Origin: JAUILA01 sp964563925
Lineage (GTDB): Bacteria; Bacteroidota; Bacteroidia; Cytophagales; Cyclobacteriaceae
DNA: 39,568 bases
Direction of reading: 5' to 3'
Assembly: GCA_964563925.1 (NCBI GenBank)
Contig: CAZLZD010000041.1
Span: 1-39,568, forward strand
Shown: positions 9,801 to 17,393 of the stretch, piece after piece
How positions within the stretch are numbered: the first letter of the stretch is position 1
How the letters are laid out: each line of letters begins with the position of its first letter
The notes under the pieces: model-generated
Databases searched by the model: none
Told to the model about the DNA's origin: nothing
What the model saw: only the letters and a program-made list of their open reading frames with translations
Program-made: the position numbers and the translations under genes

Positions 9801-10094
9801 ACCACCTGGGGCGGACTGGTAGGAATATGGGACGTGCCGGGGCTTATTGATGGTGGCAATATTACCGCTCCCCGGGGAGGTTTTTTTACCCCGGAAGGCC
9901 GCTGGGCCGTGGAGAATGAGGGGGTGGAGCCCGACTATAAGGTGATCCAGACCCCGGCCGAGGTGATTGAAGGGAAAGATCCTCAGTTGCTGAAGGCGAT
10001 TGAGGTGGCTATGGAACTGTTAAAGACGGAAGGTGTAGAACTGATCGAACAGCCTGAAGACCCGGTTCGTGCCATCCGCCCTGAGGATGAATAA
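6840..10094 (+). CDS. Secreted tricorn-like S41 protease
   Basis: A 1084-residue homolog of the tricorn protease. Residues 1-21 are a signal peptide ending in SYSQ, so it is exported. Residues 25-530 carry repeated beta-propeller blades of the PD40 type (FSPDGS, WSPDGQ, WSPDSKY). A highly charged Lys/Glu linker lies at about 535-570. The C-terminal half has a PDZ segment (NEGDYVTSVNGQPV) and the S41 catalytic core: GETSVGHSF with His743 and MAGSGGD with the nucleophile Ser967, close to tricorn H746 and S965. A start 22 codons upstream (6774) would bury the signal peptide and is rejected. It probably degrades peptides in the periplasm. Confidence 0.9.
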   Translation: MKPICLTFFSFLILIQFSYSQETRLLRQPDIHGDKVVFAYGGDLWIREAGETGARRLTSFQGVESDPQFSPDGSLVAFGAQYDGNTDVYVVPVEGGEPTRLTWHPSAEAPIGWTADGTRILFTSGRTRAPIPIPDQLWTVAPQGDFPERFILPRAVDGAFSPDGSMMAFEMILRWESEFRNYRGGQNNPIRIFDLETYATTELPWENSDDRSPVWVGNEIYFLSDRDNLKNIWKYDVGSGSLEQVTRYTEFDIKSLATDGRKLIFDMGGFLYTMEPGGSPQKLTVEVLGDFPWMRPHWVDGGNSIRSGAISPGGKRAVFETHGEIVTVPAEKGSPRNLSSMEASAERSPAWSPDGQTISYFSDASGEYELVLADQYGNRKKTIALPEATFFYSPEWSPDSKYLSFGDADRNLWLVDVMSGTKWKVGNEGFAHPVRIIYPEWSPDSKYIAYARRLESEYAAIFVYSIADKETIQITDGMSNSTNPAWDKSGKYLYFMSSTDYGLNVGWLDMSSYAPRVNSALYMAVLDPEEPSPLLSQSDEEEKPAEEKPEKEENAKKKNEKQENNEPAVNMDFTNIGKRIVALPVPEAQYVSLESGPEGSVYFTEFKDGVQGLVLHKFTLKDREPKEVESGIGGFMFTTDGSKMLYRKNGAYGIAPAEGPIDMGDQGLATSGIKIYVDPAMEYKQIFEEAIRFQRDYFYVENVHGLDLDWVRTAYGPWVSHVRHRDDLNFLLDIIGGETSVGHSFVGGGDFPDVDNVPIGLLGADIEHTPQGYRITRIFTGESWNPSLSAPLSGPGLKINEGDYVTSVNGQPVTPDRNFYSHFAQTAGKVIRLGISSTPDISEEKVFDVKPVGNDAMLRQYAWIEGNRKLVDELSNGQLAYVWLPNTGFGGYTNFNRYYFAQKNKKGAIIDERFNGGGSAADYIVDLLDRDLMGYFNNPVGNKQPFTSPAAALFGPKVMVINEMAGSGGDYLPWMFKKKEIGPLVGTTTWGGLVGIWDVPGLIDGGNITAPRGGFFTPEGRWAVENEGVEPDYKVIQTPAEVIEGKDPQLLKAIEVAMELLKTEGVELIEQPEDPVRAIRPEDE

Positions 10095-10482
10095 GTTTCA
10101 GCCAGTCCGCTTCAGGACCCCTGATGATTTTTTTGACAGTCTGCAGGGGGAGGAAAGCAAGGTGACAATGGCACTGAGAAATATACTACTCGCTGCGATT
10201 CCCGATCTGCGGGAATACCTGGCGTACAACGTGCCGTTCTATGCACGAAGAAAGAGGCTTTGCTATCTCTGGCCGGCTTCGGTTCCGTGGGGGGGATTGA
10301 AGCCGGGGGAGGGGGTGGCACTGGGATTCTGCCAGGGTCATCTGCTCCGCCACGGAGGATATCTGCAGACCGGGTCCCGGAAACACGTGGCGCTGCGGGT
10401 TTACAGATCCGTGCAGGAGATTGATGAAATGCTCCTTGCCGGCTTACTCGCAGAAGCTCAGGAAGCTGACTCCCTGGGTTGA
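10087..10482 (+). CDS. DUF1801 domain protein
   Basis: A 131-residue cytoplasmic protein of the DUF1801 (YdhG-like) fold. Landmarks are YNVPFYARRKRLCYLWP, a Gly-rich loop, and GVALGFCQGHLL, all typical of the family, whose biochemical role is not known. It overlaps the end of the protease gene by eight bases, so the two are probably cotranscribed. An alternative ATG lies six codons upstream at 10069; 10087 is preferred because the family begins near the MNKFQPVRF segment. Confidence 0.8.
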   Translation: MNKFQPVRFRTPDDFFDSLQGEESKVTMALRNILLAAIPDLREYLAYNVPFYARRKRLCYLWPASVPWGGLKPGEGVALGFCQGHLLRHGGYLQTGSRKHVALRVYRSVQEIDEMLLAGLLAEAQEADSLG

Positions 10483-10524
10483 GAATGCCTGCGGAGGTAT
10501 GGAGGTGTTTCGGAAGAGATTTAG

Positions 10525-10532
10525 TAGCTTTG
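10525..10532 (+). promoter_or_regulatory. -7 promoter element for the riboswitch transcript
   Basis: TAGCTTTG is a full TAnnTTTG match. Transcription would begin around 10536, just before the first conserved base of the TPP aptamer, which fits well. No good -33 box is visible. Confidence 0.6.
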
Positions 10533-10537
10533 CACAC

Positions 10538-10640
10538 ATAAGGGGTGCCCACAATGACGGGCTGAGATTATACCCATGGCCTGATGACACATTTGGCCGA
10601 GACCTGATCCAGGTAATTCTGGCGTAGGGAAAAGGGATGT
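10538..10640 (+). ncRNA. TPP riboswitch (THI element)
   Basis: The conserved parts of the thiamin pyrophosphate aptamer appear in order: GGGGTGCC at 10542-10549, GGCTGAGA with ACCC at 10559-10575, CCTGAT at 10580, then CCTGATCCAGGTAATTCTGG and CGTAGGGA at 10603-10630. A short P1 stem can form between ACAT (10536-10539) and ATGT (10637-10640). It lies in the leader of a TonB-dependent receptor gene, with an intrinsic terminator just downstream, so it most likely stops transcription when TPP is abundant. Motif identity is strong; the mechanism is inferred. Confidence 0.93.
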
Positions 10641-10648
10641 TAACTAAT

Positions 10649-10678
10649 GCAGGAAGATCCCCTGTTTTCTGCTTTTTT
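10649..10678 (+). terminator. Riboswitch-controlled intrinsic terminator
   Basis: GCAGGAA (10649-10655) pairs with TTTCTGC (10666-10672), seven pairs with one G-T wobble, around a 10-base loop, followed at once by six T residues. The loop contains ATCCC, which can pair with GGGAT at 10634-10638 next to the aptamer's closing stem. That gives a plausible antiterminator that is used when TPP is absent. Confidence 0.75.
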
Positions 10679-10700
10679 AACACATAAAGTTTGTTTAACC

Positions 10701-13166
10701 ATGAGATTTTTACTTTTAATGCTCTTTTCGGGCATTGCAGCCTGTGCATCTGCACAGGTCACGGTCACCGGTGTGGTCAAAGATGCCACGGACCAGACAC
10801 CCGTCTCGGGTGCAAATGTGCGGATTCCCGCCTTGAACAAGGGAGTCACAACCTCCGATGACGGTACGTTCACCCTTCGCGGACTGGCCACGGGAACCTA
10901 TTCCCTGGTTATTACCCATGTAACCTATGAAACACTGCGGCGGGAGCTGGATACGCAAAGCGCATCGGGCCTTGATTTGTTACTTACTCCGGCTACCCTG
11001 CTGGCCGATGAGGTGATCGTCACATCAACCCGGGCATCCGAACAAATGCCTGTGACCTATTCCAGTATGGAAGAAGAGGAGATTGAGAAACTGAATAACG
11101 GGCAGGATTTGCCTTACGTGCTGAATTTCACCCCCTCGCTGGTGACAACCTCCGATGCCGGGGCAGGTATTGGTTATACCGGGTTGAGGATTCGCGGAAG
11201 TGATGCGACCCGGGTCAATGTGACTATTAACGGTGTGCCGTTAAACGACAGTGAGTCCCAGGGGGTGTTCTGGGTGAATATCCCGGACCTGGTCTCGTCA
11301 ACCCAGAGTATCCAGATCCAGCGCGGGGTGGGTACCTCCACCAATGGCGCGGGAGCGTTCGGTGGCACGATTAACCTGGAAACCAGCGGTCGTACGGAAG
11401 ACGCATACGGAGCACTTGTGAACACCGTGGGTTCATTCGGAACGCGGCGTCATACGCTGAATTTCGGGACGGGATTGCTGAACGGGCACTGGACAATGGA
11501 CGGGCGTCTGTCAAAAATCAACAGTGACGGGTATATCGATCGTGCCTCGTCAGATCTGGACGGCTATTATTTCTCGGCAGGTTATTACGGCGAGAAGACC
11601 ATGATCAAAGGGATTGTTTTCGGCGGGTCTGAGGTTACCTACCAGAGCTGGTACGGGACGCCTGAGGCCGTGCTGGAGAATGATCCGGAGGGAATTGAGG
11701 CGGTAATTATCAACAACGGGCTTGATGAGGAGCAGGCAGAAAACATGCGTACCTCCGGAAGGACATTTAACTGGTACCTGTATGAAGATCAGGTGGATGA
11801 TTACAAGCAGGATCATTACCAGCTGCATCTTTCTCACCGGTTCAGCAATGAGCTGACGGCCACGATGGCCCTGCATTACACGTATGGCCGTGGGTTTTTC
11901 GAGCAGTTTCGGCGGGAAGATGACTTTGCCGATTATGGCGCGGAGCCTCCGGTACTGGGTGACAGTGTTATAGAAAGTACCGACCTGGTGCGCCGCCGCT
12001 GGCTGGATAATGATTTTTACGGGACCACGTTTTCCCTGCAATACAGACCTGGGCGAAACCTGGATCTGACCCTGGGCGGTGCCTGGAATTATTACGACGG
12101 AGATCATTTCGGTGAGGTGATCTGGGCGGAGATCGCGACACCGCTTCCCAAGGGGTACCGGTATTATGACAATGTGGGAGAAAAGGAGGATTTCAACACC
12201 TATATAAAAGCTGACCTGTCCTTAAACGACCGGCTGTCGGTTTTTGGTGACCTCCAGTACCGGTTTATCGATTACCAGACCTACGGGGTGGACAGCGATC
12301 TGAGGGCCATAGATGTGGATGCCGACTACCATTTCGTTAATCCCAAGTTCGGGGCAAACTATGCGTTGTCTGACCAGTCAGGTCTTTACGGATCATTTGC
12401 CATCGGCAACCGGGAACCGGTAAGAAATGATTTCATTGATTCAGAGACCCGGCCTGAGCATGAAACCCTGAGAAATGTGGAGCTGGGATACAGGCATTCA
12501 GGCAGGGTGACCTTTGAGGCCAATGCCTACCTGATGGATTACAAAAACCAGTTGGTGCTTACCGGGGAGCTGAATGACGTCGGATCCCCGATACGTCGTA
12601 ATGTGGACCGGAGTTACCGGGCGGGGATCGAGCTTCAGGCGTCCCTTCCCCTGGCCGACAACCTGTACTGGCAGGTCAACGGAACCCTGAGCCGGAACAA
12701 AATCAAGGAGTTTACCGAGGTGATTTATGATTACGGTCCGGCGTTTGATGAATTTAACATTATCGAGAACACCTACAGCGATACCGACATTTCGTTTTCA
12801 CCCAATGTGATCGGGGCATCCAGGCTAAGCTGGAATTTCTCGCGGAATGTGCTGGGCGACGATAACGTTGAGCTGAGTCTGCTGAGCAAATACGTGGGCA
12901 GCCAGTACCTGGATAATACCTCCAATGAGAACCGACGGATTGATGCCTATTTTGTCAACGATATGCAGCTCAGGTATACGGTAAGGGATTTTTTACTGAA
13001 GGAGCTTTCCCTCACCCTGCAGGTTAACAATATCTTTGACGAGGAATATGCCTCCAACGGGTATACCTTCGGCTACCAGGGAGGGCCGGATTATGTGGTG
13101 CGGGAGAATTATTTTTATCCGCAGGCACTGCGAAATTTCCTGCTTACTTTATCGGTAAAATTTTAA
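10701..13166 (+). CDS. TonB-dependent outer-membrane receptor, probable thiamin importer
   Basis: An 821-residue receptor. Residues 1-19 are a signal peptide (ending ASAQ), about 20-100 a carboxypeptidase regulatory-like domain, about 110-230 the plug (SSMEEEEIEKLNNG, IRGSDATRVNVTINGVPLND) and the rest a 22-strand barrel ending in LTLSVKF with the C-terminal aromatic residue needed for barrel assembly. The TPP riboswitch in its leader makes a thiamin compound the likely substrate, in line with known TPP-regulated receptors in Bacteroides. An ATG at 10647 would lie inside the terminator hairpin and is rejected. No inner-membrane thiamin transporter is adjacent. Confidence 0.92.
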   Translation: MRFLLLMLFSGIAACASAQVTVTGVVKDATDQTPVSGANVRIPALNKGVTTSDDGTFTLRGLATGTYSLVITHVTYETLRRELDTQSASGLDLLLTPATLLADEVIVTSTRASEQMPVTYSSMEEEEIEKLNNGQDLPYVLNFTPSLVTTSDAGAGIGYTGLRIRGSDATRVNVTINGVPLNDSESQGVFWVNIPDLVSSTQSIQIQRGVGTSTNGAGAFGGTINLETSGRTEDAYGALVNTVGSFGTRRHTLNFGTGLLNGHWTMDGRLSKINSDGYIDRASSDLDGYYFSAGYYGEKTMIKGIVFGGSEVTYQSWYGTPEAVLENDPEGIEAVIINNGLDEEQAENMRTSGRTFNWYLYEDQVDDYKQDHYQLHLSHRFSNELTATMALHYTYGRGFFEQFRREDDFADYGAEPPVLGDSVIESTDLVRRRWLDNDFYGTTFSLQYRPGRNLDLTLGGAWNYYDGDHFGEVIWAEIATPLPKGYRYYDNVGEKEDFNTYIKADLSLNDRLSVFGDLQYRFIDYQTYGVDSDLRAIDVDADYHFVNPKFGANYALSDQSGLYGSFAIGNREPVRNDFIDSETRPEHETLRNVELGYRHSGRVTFEANAYLMDYKNQLVLTGELNDVGSPIRRNVDRSYRAGIELQASLPLADNLYWQVNGTLSRNKIKEFTEVIYDYGPAFDEFNIIENTYSDTDISFSPNVIGASRLSWNFSRNVLGDDNVELSLLSKYVGSQYLDNTSNENRRIDAYFVNDMQLRYTVRDFLLKELSLTLQVNNIFDEEYASNGYTFGYQGGPDYVVRENYFYPQALRNFLLTLSVKF

Positions 13167-13197
13167 TTGCTAGTCACCGCCATCGGGAGTACCTTTG
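13167..13197 (+). promoter_or_regulatory. Promoter for the UbiA-family gene
   Basis: ATTG at 13166-13169, a 20-base spacer and TACCTTTG at 13190-13197 fit the Bacteroidota -33/-7 pattern. The ATG at 13204 begins six bases after the -7 box, another near-leaderless arrangement. Confidence 0.5.
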
Positions 13198-13203
13198 ATT
13201 AAA

Positions 13204-14082
13204 ATGCTCCTGATGGCGGTAACCACGCATAAGACCTATTTCCTCGAAGGACTTCTAAAGATCACCCGGATTTGGAACCTTCTGATTATTGCCCTGGCGC
13301 AGTATTTTGCCACCCTGTTCCTCGCTTCAGGAGGCAAATCGTTTGAAGAGCTTTTTTTTAGCCCCAGGTTGTTTTTACTCACATCTGCCTCGGTGCTGAT
13401 CGCGGCCGCCGGGTACATCATTAATGACTACTATGACGTAAAAATCGACCTGATCAATAAACCGCGCCGGGTGGTGATCGGTAAAGCATTACGTCGCCGG
13501 GTGGCTATGTTCTTTCACATTCTGTTCAGTATGTCCGGCATATTCATAGGGTTCTTGCTTTCCTGGAAAGTCGGACTGATCAACACCTTTTCAGCCGGAC
13601 TCCTCTGGCTTTATTCCAACCAGCTGAAAAGGCTCCCTTTTGTGGGAAATTTCAGCGTTGCCCTCCTGACCGGACTCTCCATTTATGTGGTCCATTTTCT
13701 CTTCCCTGCGGGTCATACGATGCTCCTGGCCTACGCAGCGTTTGCCTTCAGCTTTACCATGATCAGGGAAATCATCAAGGATATGGAGGACGTACGGGGC
13801 GATACGGCGTTTGGTTGCCGTACTCTGCCGGTAATATGGGGGATTCGGCGAACCAAATGGGTCATTTATGGACTTTCTGTCCTTTTCGTTTTAACGTTGT
13901 GCCTGCTGGCCTGGCTTTATGTAGGTACCGACCTCGCACTGTTTTCCATGGGACTGGTGGTACCTTTGGCCTATCTGGCCTTCAGGCTGAGCCGGGCGGA
14001 TACCGTAAAGGAATTCGGATTTCTCAGTAAATATTGTAAATATGTCATGCTTGCAGGTATATTGAGCATGATGTTGTTCTAA
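13204..14082 (+). CDS. UbiA-family prenyltransferase
   Basis: A polytopic inner-membrane enzyme with eight or nine predicted helices. It has both Asp-rich motifs that bind prenyl diphosphate through magnesium: NDYYDVKID at about residues 74-82 and DMEDVRGD in the second half. Related Bacteroidota proteins are often annotated as geranylgeranylglycerol-phosphate geranylgeranyltransferase-like, but the acceptor substrate cannot be read from sequence; menaquinone-type chemistry is another option. Start choices are TTG 13195, ATG 13204 and ATG 13213. The -7 box ending at 13197 overlaps the TTG, so I prefer 13204. The gene ends 10 bases before purN. Confidence 0.85.
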   Translation: MLLMAVTTHKTYFLEGLLKITRIWNLLIIALAQYFATLFLASGGKSFEELFFSPRLFLLTSASVLIAAAGYIINDYYDVKIDLINKPRRVVIGKALRRRVAMFFHILFSMSGIFIGFLLSWKVGLINTFSAGLLWLYSNQLKRLPFVGNFSVALLTGLSIYVVHFLFPAGHTMLLAYAAFAFSFTMIREIIKDMEDVRGDTAFGCRTLPVIWGIRRTKWVIYGLSVLFVLTLCLLAWLYVGTDLALFSMGLVVPLAYLAFRLSRADTVKEFGFLSKYCKYVMLAGILSMMLF

Positions 14083-14092
14083 CAGGCTTCTA

Positions 14093-14659
14093 ATGAAAAG
14101 AATTGCCATTCTGGCGTCGGGCAGCGGCACCAATGCCGAACGGATTATCCGGTTTTTCGAAGATCACCCTGAAGCCCGGGTAATCCTGGTGCTGTCCAAT
14201 AAACCAGACGCTTATGTACTTAAGCGGGCTGAAAAACTGGGTGTACCGCACCGTACCTTTGACCGGGAGGAGTTCCGCGACGGGACGGTCCTTGACTGGC
14301 TCAGGGAGGAGCGGGCCGACCTGGTGGTGCTGGCTGGTTTTCTCTGGCTTATTCCACCCGAGATGGTGCGCGCCTTTTCAGGCCGGATGATCAATATTCA
14401 CCCTGCCCTTCTTCCGAAGTACGGAGGTAAGGGAATGTACGGTGAACGCGTACACCAGGCAGTAAAGGATAGCGGTGACCGGGAGACAGGTATAACCATT
14501 CACCTGGTAAACGAACACTATGACGAGGGAGACATTCTCCTTCAGGCTCATTGTGCGGTGAATCCTGAAGACGAGCCCGCGGATATCGCCGATAAAGTCC
14601 ACAAGCTTGAGTATCAATATTATCCTGAGGTTATCGAGTCAATCCTGAAAAATGTATAG
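14093..14659 (+). CDS. purN: Phosphoribosylglycinamide formyltransferase
   Basis: Transfers a formyl group from 10-formyl-tetrahydrofolate to GAR, the third step of purine synthesis. The ribonucleotide-binding LASGSGTNAE loop is at residues 7-15. The catalytic trio matches the family: Asn101 and His103 in NIHPALLP, and Asp144 in NEHYDEGDIL. At 188 residues it is slightly shorter than the E. coli enzyme. The stop codon overlaps the -7 promoter element of purH, so the two purine genes lie in tandem but purH also has its own promoter. Confidence 0.96.
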   Translation: MKRIAILASGSGTNAERIIRFFEDHPEARVILVLSNKPDAYVLKRAEKLGVPHRTFDREEFRDGTVLDWLREERADLVVLAGFLWLIPPEMVRAFSGRMINIHPALLPKYGGKGMYGERVHQAVKDSGDRETGITIHLVNEHYDEGDILLQAHCAVNPEDEPADIADKVHKLEYQYYPEVIESILKNV

Positions 14660-14664
14660 TTTTG
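14657..14664 (+). promoter_or_regulatory. -7 promoter element for purH
   Basis: TAGTTTTG, a full TAnnTTTG match, overlaps the purN stop codon. The resulting leader of about 48 bases contains a small GGGC/GCCC stem (14681-14695). Confidence 0.55.
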
Positions 14665-14715
14665 CACCTTTAAATAAACCGGGCATTAAGAGCCCAATGA
14701 AATTCCTGACAAGGC

Positions 14716-16242
14716 ATGCCAGTTAAAAAAGTAAAATCTGCACTAATTTCCGTTTTCTATAAAGACAACCTGGAGCCGCTGATCCGGCTGCTGGAGAAAT
14801 ATGAAGTAAAGATATATACAACGGGAGGGACCCAGAAGTTCATTGAGGGCCTCGGGGTTGAGGTGACGGCGGTTGAGGAGTTGACATCCTATCCTTCGAT
14901 TTTTGGCGGGCGGGTTAAAACCCTTCATCCGAAGGTTTTCGGGGGGATACTTTTTCGCCGGGACGAGGAGAGTCATGTGGAGCAGGCACGGGAATATGAG
15001 ATACCGGATATTGACCTGGTGGTGGTTGACCTTTACCCATTTGAAGAAACAGTGGCCTCCGGCGCCAATGATGAAGCCATCATCGAGAAAATTGATATCG
15101 GGGGCATCTCCCTGATCCGGGCGGCCGCCAAGAACTACAGTCACGTCTGCATTGTTTCCTCCCGTAATCAGTACGGCGAGCTGGCGGATATCCTGGAGGC
15201 CAATGACGGATGTACCACGCGGGACGACCGCAAGCGGTTTGCCACGGCTGCTTTTGAAACCAGTTCGCATTACGATACAGCCATCTATAATTTCTTCAGG
15301 GACCAGACAGATAATGACGTGTTCAGGAAGAGCTATTCTCCCGCTAAAACACTTCGTTATGGTGAGAACCCCCACCAGGAAGGAACTTTTTACGGCCGGC
15401 TGGATGAAATGTTTGAGCAGCTTAACGGCAAGGAGCTTTCCTACAACAACCTGGTGGATGTGGATGCAGCCTGTTCACTTATTGAAGAATTTAAAGGGGA
15501 AACAGCCTTCGCCATCCTGAAGCATACCAACGCGTGCGGGGTTGCGACAGGTAAGAATGTGGAGGAAGCCTATCTGAAGGCGTTTGAAGCGGATACCCTT
15601 TCTGCGTTTGGCGGGGTGCTCATTACCAATTCGCCGGTCGATAAACTGGCAGCGGAAAAAATAAACAGCCTCTTCTTCGAGATTCTTATTGCGCCGGAGA
15701 TTCATTCCAATGCGCTGGAAGTACTGTGTTCGCGAAAAAACAGGATTATATTGAGGCAAAAGAAGGGACTGGAAGAGCAAAAGCAATTCAAGAGCCTGCT
15801 TAACGGGGTGATCGAACAGGACCGTGACCTGCATACCGACAGTAAGGATGACCTGAAAGTTGTGACCGGGAAGAAGCCGACTGAGGAGGAGAAAGATGCG
15901 CTGCTGTTTGCGAGCCGGATCTGCAAGCACACCAAATCGAATGCCATTGTCCTGGCCAAAGATGGCCAGTTACTGGCCAGCGGGGTCGGACAAACCAGCC
16001 GGGTGGATGCATTGAAACAGGCAATACGAAAAGCGAAGGTGTTTAATTTTGATTTGAAAGGCGCCGTCATGGCATCCGATGCTTTTTTCCCTTTTCCTGA
16101 TTGCGTGGAGATCGCACATAAGGAAGGGATTCAGGCAGTTATCCAGCCAGGCGGATCGGTGAAAGACCAGGAATCCATTGATTTTTGTGATAAACATGAC
16201 ATGGCTATGGTATTTACTGGTTTCAGGCACTTTAAACATTAA
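14716..16242 (+). CDS. purH: Bifunctional AICAR formyltransferase / IMP cyclohydrolase
   Basis: Carries out the last two steps of IMP synthesis. The N-terminal IMP cyclohydrolase (MGS-fold) domain covers about residues 1-150, with SVFYKDNLEPL, YTTGGTQKFIE and GGRVKTLHPKVFGGIL as landmarks. The C-terminal AICAR transformylase has LRYGENPHQ and the catalytic KHTNACG (Lys269, His270), then the SDAFFPFPD and QPGGSVKD motifs. It is full length at 508 residues. It follows purN and precedes the mre operon, an order I recall from other Bacteroidales. Confidence 0.97.
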   Translation: MPVKKVKSALISVFYKDNLEPLIRLLEKYEVKIYTTGGTQKFIEGLGVEVTAVEELTSYPSIFGGRVKTLHPKVFGGILFRRDEESHVEQAREYEIPDIDLVVVDLYPFEETVASGANDEAIIEKIDIGGISLIRAAAKNYSHVCIVSSRNQYGELADILEANDGCTTRDDRKRFATAAFETSSHYDTAIYNFFRDQTDNDVFRKSYSPAKTLRYGENPHQEGTFYGRLDEMFEQLNGKELSYNNLVDVDAACSLIEEFKGETAFAILKHTNACGVATGKNVEEAYLKAFEADTLSAFGGVLITNSPVDKLAAEKINSLFFEILIAPEIHSNALEVLCSRKNRIILRQKKGLEEQKQFKSLLNGVIEQDRDLHTDSKDDLKVVTGKKPTEEEKDALLFASRICKHTKSNAIVLAKDGQLLASGVGQTSRVDALKQAIRKAKVFNFDLKGAVMASDAFFPFPDCVEIAHKEGIQAVIQPGGSVKDQESIDFCDKHDMAMVFTGFRHFKH

Positions 16243-16249
16243 AAAATAG

Positions 16250-16266
16250 TAAACTTGTAAAGTTTA
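16250..16266. repeat. Palindrome in the purH-mreB intergenic region
   Basis: TAAACTTGTAAAGTTTA is a perfect 7-bp inverted repeat with a GTA centre. It lies just after the purH stop and 63 bases before mreB. It could be a regulator site; it lacks the GC content of a terminator. Confidence 0.45.
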
Positions 16267-16288
16267 AAATAAAACAATTTGTAAATTC

Positions 16289-16317
16289 CCGTTTTCTACA
16301 AAACGGATAACTTTTTT
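16289..16317 (+). terminator. Possible purH terminator hairpin before mreB
   Basis: CCGTTTT and AAAACGG form a perfect 7-bp stem around CTAC. A run of six T residues (16312-16317) follows, but five bases intervene, so it is not ideal as an intrinsic terminator. TAACTTTT at 16308-16315 is one base off the -7 promoter consensus, so the same stretch may contain the mreB promoter. Confidence 0.4.
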
Positions 16318-16328
16318 AGCACACACCT

Positions 16329-17354
16329 ATGGGATTGTTCGATTTTTTTTCCAGCGACATCGCTATTGACCTTGGCACCGCTAACACTCTCATTATCCAT
16401 CGGGACAAAATCGTTGTAGACGAACCGTCTATCATCGCGATTGACAAGCACAGCAACAAAGTGCTGGCCATCGGACGTCAGGCCATGCAGATGCATGAAA
16501 AGACACATGAGAATATTAAGACCATTCGCCCGTTGAAAGACGGAGTGATTGCAGACTTTCACGCTGCGGAACATATGATCCGTGGAATGATTAAAATGAT
16601 TGACAGCGGGAAGCGGTTCTTCCCCAGTTCACACCGGATGGTGATCTGTATACCCTCAGGCATTACGGAAGTGGAGAAGCGGGCTGTGCGTGACTCGGCA
16701 GAACATGCCGGTGCAAAGGAGGTGTACATGATCCATGAGCCGATTGCAGCGGCCATTGGTATCGGGGTGGATATCGAGCAGCCGGTGGGCTCCATGATCG
16801 TCGATATCGGTGGGGGTACCACTGAGATTGCCGTTATCGCACTGTCCGGGATTGTGTGCGACCAGTCAATCCGTACAGCAGGGGATACCTTCAACCGGGA
16901 CATTCTTGATTACATGCGCCGTCAGCATAACCTTCTCATTGGAGAACGCTCTGCTGAAAAGGTAAAGATCGAAGTGGGTTCGGCACTGACCGAGCTTGAT
17001 GACGGACCGGAGGATTATGAGATCCGCGGGCGCGACCTGATGACCGGGATTCCCAAGGTAATCAAAATATCTTATTCGGAAATAGCTTTCGCACTGGATA
17101 AATCAGTGTCGAAAATTGAGGAGGCCGTATTGAAGGCACTGGAGATTTCTCCGCCGGAGCTTTCTGCGGATATATATGACAATGGAATTCATCTGACCGG
17201 AGGAGGAGCTCTCCTGCGGGGTCTGGACAAGCGCCTGGCGCTTAAGACAAAACTTCCCATCCACGTGGCGGAAGATCCGTTACGCGCGGTGGTTCGGGGA
17301 ACAGGGCATGCCTTGAAAAACCTGAATTCGTTCAAGGCGGTGCTGATGACGTAG
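16329..17354 (+). CDS. mreB: Rod shape-determining protein MreB
   Basis: The bacterial actin that guides lateral wall synthesis. The actin-fold phosphate loops are visible: IDLGTANTLI near residue 15, and IVDIGGGTTEIAVI near 157-170. The adenosine-site LTGGGALLRGLD is near 285-300. The N-terminal MGLFDFFSSD is a short hydrophobic amphipathic tail that probably touches the membrane. Length 341 is normal. It heads a five-gene cell-shape operon with short gaps or overlaps downstream. Confidence 0.97.
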   Translation: MGLFDFFSSDIAIDLGTANTLIIHRDKIVVDEPSIIAIDKHSNKVLAIGRQAMQMHEKTHENIKTIRPLKDGVIADFHAAEHMIRGMIKMIDSGKRFFPSSHRMVICIPSGITEVEKRAVRDSAEHAGAKEVYMIHEPIAAAIGIGVDIEQPVGSMIVDIGGGTTEIAVIALSGIVCDQSIRTAGDTFNRDILDYMRRQHNLLIGERSAEKVKIEVGSALTELDDGPEDYEIRGRDLMTGIPKVIKISYSEIAFALDKSVSKIEEAVLKALEISPPELSADIYDNGIHLTGGGALLRGLDKRLALKTKLPIHVAEDPLRAVVRGTGHALKNLNSFKAVLMT

Positions 17355-17393
17355 TCATCGGAACATTTTTTCAACTGGATCGAAAAAGAATAA

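Noticed and set aside
10647..10700. Upstream ATG as start of the TonB receptor
   Set aside because: It lies inside the riboswitch terminator hairpin, and the added 18 residues would precede a good signal peptide.
14743..15375. 210-codon minus-strand frame within purH
   Set aside because: It overlaps the purH cyclohydrolase domain entirely and shows no recognisable family or start signal.
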